64,000 nucleotides of DNA, taken from contig NC_133101.1 of NCBI RefSeq assembly GCF_022965805.1, forward strand, positions 9,647,069 to 9,711,068. Direction: 5' to 3'. This document shows, piece after piece, positions 10,406-21,719 of the stretch. The number at the start of each line of letters is the position of its first letter. Within the stretch, counting starts at the first letter, position 1. Source of the DNA: Primulina eburnea (lineage: Eukaryota > Streptophyta > Magnoliopsida > Lamiales > Gesneriaceae). The translations under genes were made by a program, and so were the position numbers. Below the pieces are notes generated by a model, which was not told the DNA's origin, made no database searches, and saw only the letters and a program-made list of their open reading frames with translations.

Positions 10406-12434
10406 ATTTTAGTATCTGGTACCCAATATACTTGGGTCCAAGCCTTATTAGTCCCTTAGGAACCCACATTTGTATAATTTTTGGTGATTTTGTACTTCGG
10501 GTATCCATAGAGGTGTGTGCAGCAGAGGATCTGTTATTTCTAACAGTATTCATATTGGGATGTTGTTTTTCCCTTCTGTTTATGTTGTCTAGCCTGTATC
10601 TCTTCTGAACAGGTCTAGAATTATAGTACTGATAGTTTTTAACCTTCATAGGGGGTTGTCCTCCTGAGTTGAATCCTCTACTGGATCCAGCACTCTGGTG
10701 AACTTTTCCTTTAGGTTCAACATATCCCAAACCATAATTCTTCCTTCTGTTCATCTGATTTACATTCTTTTCAACTTGAATAGTTTGTACTTCCGGTTCA
10801 TATACCACACTGGATTTGACAAAGTGAATGAATTTCCCTTTGCCTTTATCCAGTTTTGGCTTGGTACTGGTTTCAGAAGTGCTTTCATTATTGTTGAATC
10901 CGAGACCACTTCTATCTCCGGATTGTTTCTGCAATTCTTGCATCTTTTCCAATGAAACAGAAGACTTATTCCAAGTATTTACCAGAATAGACAGCTTCTG
11001 ATTTTCAGATCTCATTGTCTGGTAATCTGCCTTCACTATTTCATTCTCAGTTTTCAACTTACTCATCTCCACTTTCAAATCATTGCAGCTATTCTCTTGC
11101 AAGCAAGTGAATTTACTGACTTGATTTTTTAAGTTTAGATTTTCAATCTTAACTTCCTCGAATGATTGAGAAAGTCTCGAGTACTCCCCTACCATATCAT
11201 GCAATGCTTTAATTAAATCAGTTCGTGTAAACTCGTCATAGTCAAAGTCTAATACCTCTTCAGATGTCGAGTTTGGTTCAACATCCGCCATAAGACATTT
11301 GATCTCTTCTGCATCACTTTCATTGGAATGACTTTCTGAGTCAGATGATTCAGAACTGGAGTCCGTCCATTTAGATTTTCTTTCTTCAGCAATCATCGCT
11401 TTGCGGTCTTTTATGAACTTCTTGTCATTCCTTTTGTACTCTTTCTTCTTCTGGTCATTTTTATTAGGCTTTGGACAGTCAGCAATAAAGTGATCAATCT
11501 TTCCACAGTTGAAACATTCCATATCACCAGGTGGTGAATCTTTTTTGAAGCTCTGATTAGGATTTTGGTAAGCTCGGTGATTTTTTTTCATGAACCTGGA
11601 GAACTTTTTTACAAAGAGAGACATAGCGTCATTACTGATCTTTTCAGTAGTCTTTTCAAAAGTACTCTCAATAAAGGTAGCAGGTACTGCTTGTGGGTTA
11701 ACTACAGCAGTAGCAGTAGAAGTAGTAGGAGCCGTTGTAGCAAGGGCTTTGGTTGGCCAGTTTGTTGAAGGCTCTTCTCCGCTTCTCACTTCTAGCTCGA
11801 ACTCATAGGCTTTTAAATCGGCGAACAAGTCGTGTAGCTCCAACTTGTTTAGATCTTTAGAGACTCTCATAGCCATCGTTTTGATGTCTCATTCCCTAGG
11901 TAAAGCTCTCATCACCTTGAGTGCTATTTCTCTGTTGCTATGCTTTTTACCAAGGGCAGCTAGTTCATTAACCAGGCTGTTGAAACGTTCATCAAACTCA
12001 TTTAGAGTTTCTCCAGCCTTCATTTTCAGATTTTCAAACTTCTGCATTGCTACAGAGAGTTTATTTTCATTTGTCTGCTCATTTCCTTCATATATCTGAA
12101 TGAGCTTTTCTCATATTTCTTTCGTGGTAGAACACATCTTGATTTTACTGAATGTGTTTTTATCAAGAGTTTTATAAAGAATATCATTTGCAACATTGTC
12201 GAGATTAGCTTTCTTCTTATCTTCTCCAGTCCATCCGTTTCTTGATTTTTCAACCATTTGTGGTGCATCTTCAGTAACAGCAATAGCTGTATTTGGCTTT
12301 AAGATCTTTAATGGACCGTCTGTGATTACATACCACATGTCATCATCTTGGGCTGCAAGATGAGCTTGCATCCGGATTTTCCATTCATCAAAATCTTCTT
12401 TCCAGAACATGGGAACCTTGCTAAAATGTGCCAT
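10374..12434 (-). pseudogene. Gag of the Sirevirus-like element, split by two nonsense changes
   Basis: The true ATG is at 12434 (MAHFSKVPMFW). The N-terminal piece ends at a TGA at about 12111, and a second TGA at about 11894 precedes the long downstream piece (to 10374). Both stops sit where related Gags have Trp, so TGG-to-TGA changes explain them. The zinc knuckle CFNCGKIDHFIADC (CX2CX4HX4C) is intact, followed by an acidic Ser-rich stretch and a coiled coil (about 11000-11200) of the type seen in Sirevirus Gags. Confidence 0.8.
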
Positions 12435-12467
12435 AACTGTTGCAAATTTTCAGAACAAAAGAAATCT

Positions 12468-12479
12468 GCTCTGATACCA
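12468..12479 (-). other. Primer-binding site of the Sirevirus-like element
   Basis: The minus strand reads TGGTATCAGAGC, complementary to initiator methionine tRNA and placed two bases inside the LTR end. It is the standard copia PBS and fixes the 5' LTR boundary. Confidence 0.85.
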
Positions 12480-12481
12480 CT

Positions 12482-13469
12482 TGTTGGGGATCGATGTAGA
12501 ATTTAGAGGGGGTGAATAAGCTCTTCTCCTTTGATGATAGTTTTTGCAAATGGTGCTAGAATCCTGTTAGAGATTGTAGTTGTTCTTGTTCAATAGTACG
12601 TCCAGCATATCACAATGATAAGTGCGGAAACAATCCGATGGAGTATGGTGAAAAACAGTAATAGCAGTAGGCAATAAAACAGTAGTTGTTTCTGGAAGTT
12701 CGAAGATAAAATCTTTTATGTCTCCACTTCTTCTGTTTTCAGAAGGTATCACTAAAAACTTTGGATTTTACAGTACAACACTTGTACACACCGACTTCCG
12801 CAGGGCTTACTTTTTGCCTACTGAAACTCTTAGTAACTAACACAAAGTAACTCAGTATAACAAAGTTCTGGAAAAGACTCTTTTCCAGTTTACGAACTCT
12901 TCTCAAAATATAGTAAGGTGTTTCGCTTGAAAAGATGAAGAAACAGTAGTACAAGATGATCTCCAAATATCAGATGTAAAATATGAAGCGTGTACTGCTT
13001 TTCTGCAAGTTTGAGCTTAGAAGATGGTGATTAATTCGCGGTTGCTCAAAGTAGCGTTGGATAGATAAAAGATCAGTGGTCATCTTCAAGTGGTTTTGAT
13101 CCATATATATAGATAACTTGAATCCAACGTCTATAATCAAAAACGGCTTTTTTGGTGTCTGAAAGAAACAGCTTTATTCCTTAAATGGATCCTGCAAAAA
13201 GTTTTTAACGCAATCAGTCTTGTTACTTACTAAAATAGGGTAAAGCGAATTAAATGACTTAGTACAGCATTTAATGGTGCAATAAATACTTGTACTCAAT
13301 AAAGTAACGGTAACTTTAAAGACTAGTTCCGTTAGCATAGAAGACGTCAAGTTATTCTAATTCCAGACTAAGTTCTGCTTCTGATTATCTAAGTTCTGAA
13401 AACTTAGTCCTGCTTTTATATTGTCTACTGGTTTTGATTCTTATCGTCACAACTAATTTAGGTCTAACA
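12482..13469 (-). repeat. 5' LTR of the Sirevirus-like element (~988 bp)
   Basis: On the minus strand it begins TGTTAGACC and ends CCCCAACA next to the PBS, giving TG...CA ends. The length is typical of Sirevirus LTRs. A promoter-like 'ctatatatatgg' lies at about 13103-13113 in minus orientation. No second copy exists in the window. At its outer end it breaks the gypsy LTR relic that resumes at 13470. Confidence 0.75.
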
Positions 13470-14008
13470 CATTATAATGTGATATGTTTCGATAAGATCT
13501 GACGAGGTTTTCTTCTTATAGGTTCTGATTTGATAATGATTTCGTTCTAAAATGTTTTATGTGATACGAATTTGTTCATATTTTTCTGTCGAATTATGTT
13601 TATTTCTTTTTAAAAGATATGCATATGTATAATCTGTTATTTAGGTATTCGATCGGCACCTACTTGTTGAGTGTTTTCCAAAACACTCACCCCTTATGTC
13701 CATCCCCAGATAATAATGAACAACAGGTGGAAGAGACGGAACAAGATCAATTTTGGGGATGGTGAAGAAATCCAAAGTTATGAAGACTAAGTCCCTAATT
13801 CAAGTGTATAATTTATTAGTATTAGCTTTCGTTTTTCGCACTTATCTCGGTAAGAACATCTTCCGCATTATTTACATTTCGCATATGTAAAGATATATTC
13901 TTTTATGAATTAGACTGGTTTTGGTTGTTTGCTACGAAGCTTATTGTTTTCAATGAATATGCTAAACAATGTCGAATGTCGTCTACGTCTTGGTCCTGGG
14001 GCATGACA
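13470..14008 (+). repeat. Gypsy-like LTR relic, copy 2 (3' part)
   Basis: It is homologous to 4318-4875 and begins exactly at the Sirevirus-like LTR boundary, so that element inserted into this LTR. The end 'gggcatgaca' (13999-14008) matches a common gypsy LTR terminus. Together with copy 1 it may mark the two LTRs of one old element whose interior held the coiled-coil frames at 5243-6300. Confidence 0.5.
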
Positions 14009-14063
14009 CCGAGCTCTTGCTGCTGTATAAAAAGTTATAGCTGTTAGTAATGATGACAACTTT
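14009..14063. repeat. Partial copy of the dispersed repeat at 1813
   Basis: The phrase with 'cttgctgctgtataaaaagt' matches about 50 bases at 1816-1866. It starts right after the gypsy LTR terminus. Confidence 0.35.
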
Positions 14064-14296
14064 ATATTAATAATAATTAGGAACAAAATTTTTTTATCAA
14101 ATATTGAAATCTATTAATTTATTTTCAACTCTAAAAAAATCATAATTATATGTTTGCATATTAAACATATATAATAACATCATTGCAACACTAAAATATT
14201 TTGAATTAAGATTAGAATTAAGATATTCAATACTCAATAAAATAAAAAATATAGATAAATTATTAATAATATATATTATATTGACATCTAGCGTTA

Positions 14297-14479
14297 GATT
14301 GGGTCTCATGTGATACCGTCTCATGGATCTTAATCTGTGAGACGGGTCAACCCTATCCATATTCACAATAAAAAGTAATACTCTTAGCTATAAAAAGTAA
14401 TACTTTTTCATGGATGACCTAATTAATAGATCCGCCTCACCAACACGACCCGTAAGACCGTCTCACACAAGTTTTTGCC
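14297..14479 (+). mobile_element. 183-bp MITE, copy A (MULE-like, 9-bp duplication)
   Basis: The element opens GATTGGGTCTCATGTGA and closes CTCACACAAGTTTTTGCC. The flanks are CTAGCGTTA (14288-14296) and CTAGCATTA (14480-14488), an 8 of 9 match. Inner ends carry inverted GTGAGACNGTCTCA words. The size and sequence match copies at 15184, 26959 and 27048. A nine-base duplication is the usual footprint of Mutator-type elements. There is no coding capacity. Confidence 0.8.
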
Positions 14480-14488
14480 CTAGCATTA

Positions 14489-15174
14489 TAAGGAAAATTT
14501 TTTATTCATCATGATCTCTTTCAATTTGAGGCAGTAACTTGTGATCTTTGTGATTGAATTGAAACATTATATTTTACTTTCAATTATCAAAATCTTATGT
14601 TTACAAATTTCGTAAAGAAATTTTATGTTTACAAATTTCAATATGCCTATATCGTGTTATGGATTATGTCACAATAAATGACTATTTTTCTCACTTTTTG
14701 TTTTTATTTATAAGCCTATTAGTAGTTGATTTTAGGAATCAAAAGATTATTGTATTGTTCAAGAGATATTAAAAGGGTATGACTCCGAAACATTTTTATA
14801 GTTATCAATAAATAAAAAATATTAAAAAAAACATTAGGGATGGACGTGAGATATAGATAAATAATTTATTGGCCACAGTACTGAGGAAGAAACAATTGGT
14901 AATATAAAAGATTTGGAAACGCTAAAATCAAAATAACATTAATGTTGATGAACTTAATTAAATCATGGATGATATTAATAATATAAAATTTGTTATTTGA
15001 GATCTGTGTGGTTTTTTTTTTAACAAACTAAATGAAAGTGGTAGTATTAATATTATTAAAGACAATTAACATGCAAATATGAATCAAAAAAAAAATTCAC
15101 ATCATTGTTAATGATCCAGAGAATTACATAAAATTGATACAAATATTAAGACCTTATTAGTTGAAATTAACATA
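14489..15174. other. AT-rich DNA between two MITE copies
   Basis: I see no gene, no repeat boundary and no structured RNA here. Composition is strongly AT-rich with short homopolymers. Confidence 0.5.
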
Positions 15175-15183
15175 AATAAAGAT

Positions 15184-15366
15184 AACAAAAACTTGTGTGA
15201 GACGGTCCCACGGGTCGTATTTTGTGAAACATATATCTTATTTGAGTCATCCATGAAAAAGTATTATTTTTAATACAAAGAGTATTACTTTTTATTATGA
15301 ATATTGATAGAGTTGACCCGTTTCACAAATAAAAATTCGTGAGACTGTCTTACAAGAAACCTACTC
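15184..15366 (-). mobile_element. 183-bp MITE, copy B (perfect 9-bp duplication)
   Basis: This is the reverse orientation of copy A. It opens AACAAAAACTTGTGTGAG and closes AAGAAACCTACTC. The flanking nonamer AATAAAGAT is identical on both sides (15175-15183 and 15367-15375). Internally it shares the family's central words in reverse complement, such as 'gagttgacccg'. Confidence 0.85.
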
Positions 15367-15375
15367 AATAAAGAT

Positions 15376-17260
15376 TATGTTGATATTTTTCCACAAATTT
15401 TTTTATTAATGAAACAATGGAATATTATTCACGCCTAATTTTGCAAGTTCAACTCGAGCCCTCAAAATCACAAGTACAATAATATTTATATTTATATATA
15501 TACACACACCACATATATACATACAAATAGACCGATATGACATGATGAATTTACTAAATCTTAGGACTCGCTCCAAACCCGCTTATCTTTCACTTATTAA
15601 TCTCATCCTACGTATCAAGCGATGCCTCAGTGTGTTGCTAATCCTTCGTCATATTTGCTGTCCGTATAAACTGTATTATATATATTATGAGAATATTGCT
15701 ATCATGTAGTCTCTACCAAAACAAATTAACAAAACTAGTTAATACAAATTGCAAATGCAGCGTCAGCATATCGCTGTACAAAATGATCTTACGCATGCAA
15801 AGAATCTTAAAATTGAAAAGTTAATATGCAATAATTGCTCATGGTTGTTATAATATGTTTTAGTGATTGTACGATTTAAAAGATTTGATTTACACTATTA
15901 TCAATAATTATATTTTTTTGTAAAGCTAATATCATGAGTTCGATTCTCATTTATTGCAAAAAAATACAATTATTGAGAGGAAGATTAATGAAAAGAATAA
16001 TTGTCTATGTTTATTAGAGCAATCGAAACGTGGTGTTTGAGTTGTATGATTTAAAAGATTAAAGTTACATTATTATCACCAACTATAAACAGCGGCTTTT
16101 GACTTGCTATCTATCAGATTATGTAAGCTTTGTCTATTGACAATGTTAGGCTCTACCTTTTGCACAATAAATATATCAAGGCATGCAAGGACTCTTTTTT
16201 GGAACAGATTGCGTACACCGAATGAAATGAACAAATTTCCACTCTTTGAACCCGATTGTTTCCATTCAGGAACTCTCTTTTCTCAAAGGAATCTCATTCC
16301 TGCAACAATTTTCAAATTATCTAATCTTGTTGCTTATTAGTGTTATGGCATTGCGCACACAAAATTAGAAATGCCCTAGTGCCGGTCATCGCTATGCGCC
16401 ATGGACTTTACAATAGCGCTAACTATCCTCGTTATTGGCACTATAGCGACAATCGCGATAGCTGAAATAATGACGATATTGCAAAGCGAAGCTGCATTCT
16501 TGTTTTCTGTCCTTTTTTTTAATTCTAAATTTGGTTTTCTTGGCATGTACTTTATTAAGTTTTTGCTGAAACTTATATTTTTCTGTATTTTTTACTTTTT
16601 TGTTTCTTTTCTATGATATTTCAATGAAAAAATTAAAATAATTTCAGGTTTTAGTATTTTACAATTAATGTTGATGGAATATTATGTTGGATATTAAGGT
16701 TTTTGAATTGATTCGACTATATACTATATATTATATATTTATATATTTGTGGTGATCTGCTTTCAAGTAACTCTCGTTACGCTATTCGCTATGTTCTATT
16801 GCCACAGACAACCTTTGCACTATAGAGAGCCCTATGCACGAATGACAACTAGTATGAACCCAAACACCACATGTGCCCTTCAAAGTGGTAAAATTTATTA
16901 CCGAATAATTATGTAACACATGCATCCATAAGAATTGTTCTATTCTAACACGAAAACAAATCACTCTTATGTTAGTTGTACTAGAAGAAAGCTTCTGATC
17001 GCATACAACAGGCTGAGGCCGTTGTCCGTTCCGGGGAGCGAAATACAAGAGTCCTCATATAAACATGCTAGCCTAGAACCGAGAGTGCAAGCCTGTTCAA
17101 TCCACATGCTATATGACAAGTATAGCTAGCATACAGAAGGAAACAATGTTACTAGGATATACACTTCCGTTTTAGTAGCTACCTTCGCTGCCAAAATGAG
17201 AACACGAAAGTGCAGCATTCAGCCCTCCTTCTCAAGTGTCCTCCACGATGCTTTAACAAA
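15376..17260. other. Intergenic DNA with SINE-like word and a 44-bp direct repeat
   Basis: No gene is supported. A pol III B-box-like GTTCGATTC occurs at about 15938-15946. A 44-base phrase with 'gatttaaaagatt' occurs twice, at 15868-15911 and 16043-16086, roughly 80 percent alike. Short open frames at 16104 and 16401 have no domain and no codon signal. The right part (from about 16750) is the downstream flank and 3' UTR of the DNAJC17-like gene. Confidence 0.4.
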
Positions 17261-18520
17261 TCATTTTGGCCTTTGAGCAGCCTGTCACCAGAAACAGCTT
17301 AATCAGAATAATGGCTATGATTTTGTCCACAACAAAATAAATCTTTTTTTGTTTACATAAAATAAAATGAGAAACAAAGAAATCAATCACCTAAAATTCA
17401 GTAAAAATATAATGTCCCTTTAAACTTCAAATCCACTAAAATTCTAAAAATAAGAGAAAACTTGTCTTTCTATAAACCTTTGATGACCTTCGAAGTTTGA
17501 AGAACACGAAAAGTTTGAACAGATAATATAATACAACAATTTATACAGAGCAGGCAACCAAAAAATTGAAGCTGCACCAACCTTTTTCATCAATTTATCC
17601 AGCACTGATTCTTCAAACGCCTGATATCCACGACCAACAAGATTGCTCAATTTTGGACCATCAGACTCGTTTCTCTCGGCACTGAAACCAGATGGTGTTG
17701 AAGCTGTTTGAAGAGGTAAAACCAGTAGAGGGTTGGAAAGATCACCCAATACGTTTCCAGTAGCAGCGACCTGCCAAAAGTAATGCCCCCTGAGACACAA
17801 TAAGAATAAAATCAAGTAACACTGAAAACTTGAAAATATACTCACAGCGAAATCCTTAGAGGCCATCACAACAAGCGCCGATCCTTTCTTTTTCGAACTC
17901 TTAATGACTACATCTTCAACAACACCGAACTTCTCAAAAATTTCGCGAAGTCTTTGCGATGTATATTCTTCACCAATCCTCTCCCATGAAACTTTAAGCA
18001 CTTTATCTTTATCCAACCCAGTGCTTCCACCTTCCTTGCTATCCTTTCCCCCTGATGGTTTATCTTTCTTGAAAGGTGACGTACCAGTTGCCATTTTATT
18101 TTTTGAATGCATATCACGAATTCTAGCAATCTCTTCCTTCAGTTTTCGAGAAATTCTCTGTTCCTCTTTTTGTGCTTCTAAGATGGGGTCAGCAACAAAA
18201 GCAGATCTTTCTCTCTCTTCAAGATCTGACATCATCTTTTGGCGCTTGGAATCATGTTGTCTCTGGCGTTGAAGCTTCTCTCGCTTCACTCGAAGTAGAT
18301 CATCAAATAACTTCCTAGCCTTTTCATCCTTGAGAACTTCATAAGAGGTTTGAAGCTTTAGGAAATCAGCATGTGCGTTAGGATCATCACGCCTCTTGTC
18401 TGGATGCAACTCCCTGGCCTTCGACCGATAAGCCTTGTTGATTTCTTGCTCTGAAAGTCTGGCACCTTCTTCACCAGATGGTAGGCTCAAAACAACATAA
18501 TGGTCTACTTCAACATCCAT
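17261..18520 (-). CDS. DNAJC17: DNAJC17-like J-domain and RRM protein (294 aa, 3 coding exons)
   Basis: Coding exons on the minus strand are 18520-17846, 17770-17582 and 17281-17261, with GT-AG junctions (GTGAGT, GTTGGT donors). They total 885 bases, an exact frame. The start is the ATG at 18520; a TTG nine bases upstream also lies in frame. The J domain occupies residues 1-75 with HPD at 39-41. A basic helical stretch follows (about 75-150), then an RRM (about 175-230) with KKKGSALVVM. The last exon encodes AAQRPK and a TGA. In this family the J domain stimulates Hsp70, and human DNAJC17 and yeast Cwf23 are spliceosome associated; a nuclear splicing role here is inference from the family. 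Homology and exon structure are clear. Confidence 0.92.
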
Positions 18521-18539
18521 TTCTCCCAATATTTCTCAC

Positions 18540-19902
18540 CTACAAAAACAAAAAGTACACATTTGAGTACAATGAGAAAAAATGAAAGAAATTCCAAGGC
18601 GAAGGCTTCCCTAGCAATGAAATTGATACAAGTGTAGCAGACAACCTTAGTAAATACATAAATTCACAAAATATCAACTATAAAAACTAGGTTGAGGAAA
18701 CTTTATCGACAACAATGACATGGAAAATCCACCCATGTCAAACATTAACATGGAAAATCAATCTATACAATTGTTTGCATATACACACACTATAGCTCAC
18801 AAATAAATTGTAGTAGTTGCATGAGAAATCAAACTTCCATAAAATATTATGGTAAAACAATAAGAAATCAACAAGGAGAAGGTAATAATGCAATATAAAC
18901 AGAAGTTACAGACAATATACAAGTATCACATGCAATAAACACATAACAACCAGTCAATCACATACACAACTAAATTCAATATTACGGATACTCTGCGAAA
19001 TAATGTCTGAATAGAAGAAATGCATGCACCTTAAGTTCTTAGCTTATTTGATTGCACAACCTAGGCAAAAGTTTCGAAATCTCAGAATCTATAAATGAAA
19101 GTTATTTAATTAACCAAAGATCTCAGTTAAACAAAATAAATCTCCAACTTAATTTTGCTCAAAATTAGTTAATAAATACGAAAATAATTATTTCAACTTA
19201 GTTCCTTCAACCTAAAAACTAAAAACAATCAAAGACTTAATTTAAAATTGTAGACACTAATTTATTTAAACGATCCCCAAACTTCATAAAGACTTAGTTA
19301 TGTCTTATTTTCAAAATCAATTTCAGAAAATTACTTCATTCAAATAGATAAACAAGAAATTTCCACAAAAGAAAAACTTTTCCTTTTAAAAACGAACATT
19401 GAAATAAAAATAAATTTCATCACAAATCTAAAAATTTTAAACAAAATCAAATTCATCATTCAGCGAGTCCCTATAAACACCACATTTAAAGACTAATTAA
19501 CAATTAATTGTCCCTAAACTACCCCAAATGGTTTCCAGCAATGAAAAGCATGACTCGATTCACTTCTTTCAAAATAAATAAGCTACTAAAATACTTGCCC
19601 AAGCCGTCAAATAAATTAGAGAAATTTCAATTTTAAAATCATATTTGATCCTAAATTCAATTCAAATTCATACAAACCAAATTTTAACATCGAGAAAAGT
19701 AAAGTTTTAAAACTAGCAAACAAAAAATCTAAAACCTTGAAACTTATTGATCAACAAATTATATCCCATTATAAAGTCATCTTATAAATCCAAATCGCAT
19801 CCATTTCAGACATCCTCTATCAATTGTTTTCCAAAATCATAAAGTCCCATTGAATAATAAAATCCTAAAATAAATAGATCACAAATTAGAAGATGAAACT
19901 GA
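18540..19902 (-). other. Probable 5' UTR intron of the DNAJC17-like gene
   Basis: On the minus strand a donor-like GAG/gtcagt lies at about 19902 and an acceptor tttttgtag/GTGAG at 18540-18548, about 20 bases before the ATG. The 1.36 kb between is very T-rich on the gene strand, as plant introns are, and contains no coding sequence. A non-coding first exon would then lie at about 19903-20030. Transcript evidence would decide. Confidence 0.45.
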
Positions 19903-20099
19903 CCTCAATTCCAGCAACAAAAGACGTGAACAAGCAGATGATTAGATCGTCGATGGGGAAGAGTTTGATCTTTCCCCAATAGAAGGCGTGCACAGAGGAT
20001 TTTCTGCTTGAAGGGGGATTTTTTTTTACTAGGCACTGTGGAGAATGGGGTGGTTCAAAAAAAATTTCATTCTGTGGTGTTGGACTTGGATGATAGTAG

Positions 20100-20160
20100 G
20101 ATCTGTTTGATAATTGGGCTCCAGGCCTGTGAAAGCCCATCTAACCTAATAAGTTAAAAT
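20100..20160 (-). promoter_or_regulatory. Paired site II (TGGGCY) words upstream of the DNAJC17-like gene
   Basis: Reading the minus strand, TGGGCT and AGCCCA cores face each other around 20117-20140, separated by a GC-rich spacer with AGGCCT. Site II elements bound by TCP factors are common in promoters of housekeeping and RNA-processing genes in plants. Position fits a core promoter about 100 bases upstream of the inferred first exon. Confidence 0.4.
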
Positions 20161-20256
20161 GATATTAATATCTTATTTAAAGTTCCAATTATTAATTAAT
20201 TGTTCGTGCTCCAAATATGTCCTGCATAATTTAATATATTATCAAGAATATAGATT

Positions 20257-20330
20257 TAGCCCCAAGCGGTGTGAGGGTAGCAAGCGTTTGATCAGTTGTC
20301 AGAAGTTCGATTCTTTTTATCAGCAGACGA
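20257..20330 (+). repeat. tRNA-derived SINE-like head
   Basis: An A-box-like 'agccccaagcggtgtgagg' is followed about 45 bases later by a B-box 'aagttcgattc' (20303-20313), the spacing expected of a pol III promoter. No tRNA cloverleaf forms. A SINE relic is likely. Confidence 0.35.
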
Positions 20331-20437
20331 ACATGTCATACATGATTTGTAGGTTCAGTGCACATTTAAAGTTAACAGTTGCGAGTTCTCACATCATTAA
20401 AGAAAGAAGAACGTAGATGTAACTTAACACAATTAAA

Positions 20438-20618
20438 TTTTGCTTCTCACTTTGGCAGAACTTTGGCTCACGCTCCTAAGTTATTTTTGGACAAATATAT
20501 ATGTATATATATACGTGAGGGGTCGAGGGGTTGGTCGCATGCTCGAAGGTAAGGTCGACTTTTGCTCCTCGCTTGGGCAGAACTTTGGCTCACACTCTTA
20601 AGTTATTTTTTGGACAAA
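20438..20618 (+). repeat. 57-bp direct repeat pair
   Basis: The phrase containing 'gcagaactttggctcac' occurs at 20438-20494 and again at 20561-20618 at about 88 percent identity, separated by a spacer with a short TA microsatellite. It resembles sub-repeats of LTRs but no element could be delimited. Confidence 0.45.
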
Positions 20619-20864
20619 AATTAGCAAAGTATGATTGCTGAAATTCTTGACTTCGACATCACCTATGTCTCGAAAATTTGCTAAAGTTAGGTTCGTAACT
20701 TTTCTCTTGAACTGAGACTCATATTTATAGGCGGGCAGAGAGGTTGATTGGGGTGCCACTAATCATGTCCACTAATTCCACCATTATACACAATTTTTGG
20801 GCTTTTGATTTAGTTATTATTTGATTGATTAAAGTCGTTACAAAAAAGTTAAATTTTCCTTCTT

Positions 20865-21705
20865 TATTCAGCTACGGTTTTACGAAAATCCGTCGCTACA
20901 GTTTTCCAAAGCCGTTGCTATATATCGCGAGGTTAGAAAAAACCGTCGCGATTATAATGACCGTTAACGACGGATTTTTAAAGACCGTCGCTATATTAAG
21001 TGAAGATTTTTAAATAATCCTTAACATAATGAAGCTACGGTTTTTAATCTTATTAGTCAAAAAAACCCATTCATAATTTACAAAATTAATAATCTAATAC
21101 GTTAAAATTCATAAATAAAATATTACACTATAATTCATAAATAATCTACGACGCAAAAATTATATATAATATTTTCTGTAAAGAAAACGCGGTAAAAACC
21201 TGAAGTGCGCGAATATATACAGATCCACGTAACGTTGAAAGATCACACAGACGAGCAAATCTACAAAATTAATACGAAAAAATGTTAGTACAAAACAAAA
21301 AAAAAAACGAACTGCGAAAAACCGAAACTACCAGGGAAGAAAGGCGAAAATCGCGTGAAGAAATGTTCGCGAACCACGGCATATATAGAATAATAGCGAC
21401 AGGTTTTGACTAAAACGTCGCCATTAGCTACGGTTTTGAGTTAAACCGTCGCTAATAGCGACTGTTTTTGAATAACCGTCGCCGATTTTGTTGGCGACAG
21501 CTGATACTCAACCGTGGCTATTGGCAACAGTAACTAAAACCGTCGCTCAAAGCGACGGTTTTAGAACCGTCGCCAGTAGCGACGGTGATAGCCAATAGCG
21601 ACGGTTATTTTAAACCGTCGCCATAGTGTGATCGGCGACGGTTTGTTTATACTCGTCGTCGCTAAATGACAAAAAACCGTCGCTGTAATGGTTATAGCTA
21701 GCGCC
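20865..21705. repeat. Two clusters of CCGTCGC/GCGACGG motifs (CACTA-like subterminal arrays)
   Basis: Words of the form AACCGTCGC and its reverse complement recur more than fifteen times in both orientations, in clusters at about 20865-21045 and 21385-21690. The same motif fills the arms of the CACTA transposon at 32637-34022. CACTA elements carry such subterminal repeats as transposase-binding sites. No clear CACTA terminus or 3-bp duplication is seen here, so this may be a degraded relative. The middle (21045-21385) is AT-rich and non-coding. Confidence 0.45.
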
Positions 21706-21719
21706 GGTAATTAAATTCA

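Larger units (their letters stand above)
7722..13469 (-). mobile_element. Dead Sirevirus-like Ty1/copia retrotransposon, 3'-truncated
   Basis: The order on the minus strand is LTR (12482-13469), primer-binding site TGGTATCAGAGC (12468-12479), gag, protease, integrase, reverse transcriptase, which is the copia order. The large Gag with a zinc knuckle and a long coiled-coil tail points to the Sirevirus group. The element stops inside the reverse transcriptase to RNase H junction at about 7722; RNase H, polypurine tract and 3' LTR are missing. The reading frames carry nonsense changes and frameshifts and key integrase and protease residues are altered. No target duplication can be scored because one end is lost. 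Confidence 0.85.

Noticed and set aside
16104..16616. Two short open frames downstream of the DNAJC17-like gene
   Set aside because: They are AT-driven hydrophobic frames with no domain, no splice logic and no similarity that I recognise.
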